From the NCBI GenBank assembly GCA_900553705.1, contig USEK01000091.1, positions 1-6,171 on the forward strand: a DNA stretch of 6,171 nucleotides. The letters are read 5' to 3'. The first letter of the stretch is position 1. Every line of letters starts with the position of its first letter. Both the position numbers and the translations under genes were made by a program. This DNA is from an uncultured Collinsella sp. (GTDB taxonomy: Bacteria > Actinomycetota > Coriobacteriia > Coriobacteriales > Coriobacteriaceae). Under the pieces are notes generated by a model, which worked only from the letters and a program-made list of their open reading frames with translations, was not told where the DNA came from and did no database searches. Of this stretch, positions 6,139 through 6,171 are shown in pieces.

Positions 6139-6171
6139 CTGTCTCTTATACACATCTCCGAGCCCCACGAG
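6139..6171 (+). other. Synthetic Tn5 mosaic end and Nextera Read 2 adapter
   Basis: Positions 6139-6157 are CTGTCTCTTATACACATCT, the reverse complement of the 19-bp Tn5 mosaic end. Positions 6158-6171 follow the Nextera Read 2 arm, but with four C at 6163-6166 where the standard adapter has three, and the arm stops two bases short. Its orientation is the expected partner of the left adapter. It is not biological sequence. Confidence 0.98.

Noticed and set aside
24..6157. Inverted 19-bp ends resembling a transposon (AGATGTG... at left, its complement at right)
   Set aside because: These are hyperactive Tn5 mosaic ends flanked by Illumina adapter arms. There is no transposase gene between them, so this is library construction and not a mobile element.
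1..6171. CRISPR arrays, tRNA or rRNA genes, toxin-antitoxin or phage modules
   Set aside because: I read both strands and found no repeat-spacer pattern, no cloverleaf-like sequence, no rRNA and no such protein families; coding space is filled by housekeeping genes.

Overview
The window reads as one complete tagmentation (Nextera-type) library molecule. A synthetic left end at 1-42 (i5 index tail, Read 1 adapter, Tn5 mosaic end) and a synthetic right end at 6139-6171 (mosaic end plus Read 2 adapter) enclose a genuine bacterial insert at 43-6138. Both terminal genes are cut by the adapters, so their apparent ends are not biological.

Most of the insert (about 440-6138) is GC-rich, roughly 60% or more in sampled stretches. 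It uses strong GAGGAG/AGGAGG ribosome sites and has very tightly packed genes. The protein sequences and the order alaS-ruvX-mltG-(yqeG)-aroK-aroB suggest a high-GC Gram-positive, most likely Coriobacteriia and probably Collinsella-like. That placement is inference from recall of these families, not a search.

Layout: 43-242 (minus) is the 5' part of an unrecognised small membrane protein in AT-rich DNA (about 38% GC over 61-240). Positions 243-439 are a divergent intergenic region with a possible minus-strand promoter and palindrome, a plus-strand terminator-like hairpin with a T6 tract, and a possible promoter for alaS. From 440 to the right end, six genes run on the plus strand in what looks like one operon: alaS (alanyl-tRNA synthetase), ruvX/yqgF (RNase H-fold nuclease family), mltG (septal murein endolytic transglycosylase), a YqeG-family HAD phosphatase, aroK (shikimate kinase) and the first 44 codons of aroB (3-dehydroquinate synthase). 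Junctions are 17 nt, -8, 1, 8 and -4 nt, which implies co-transcription and translational coupling.

The genes are housekeeping: protein synthesis, RNA/DNA processing, cell-wall chain termination, probable phospholipid-precursor dephosphorylation and the shikimate pathway. I see no previously undescribed system. The points most worth a second look are the adapter ends and the chimeric proteins they create, a seven-unit heptad repeat in the acid-free cytoplasmic tail of MltG, the terminator-like hairpin in front of alaS, and the composition break beside the truncated membrane protein.
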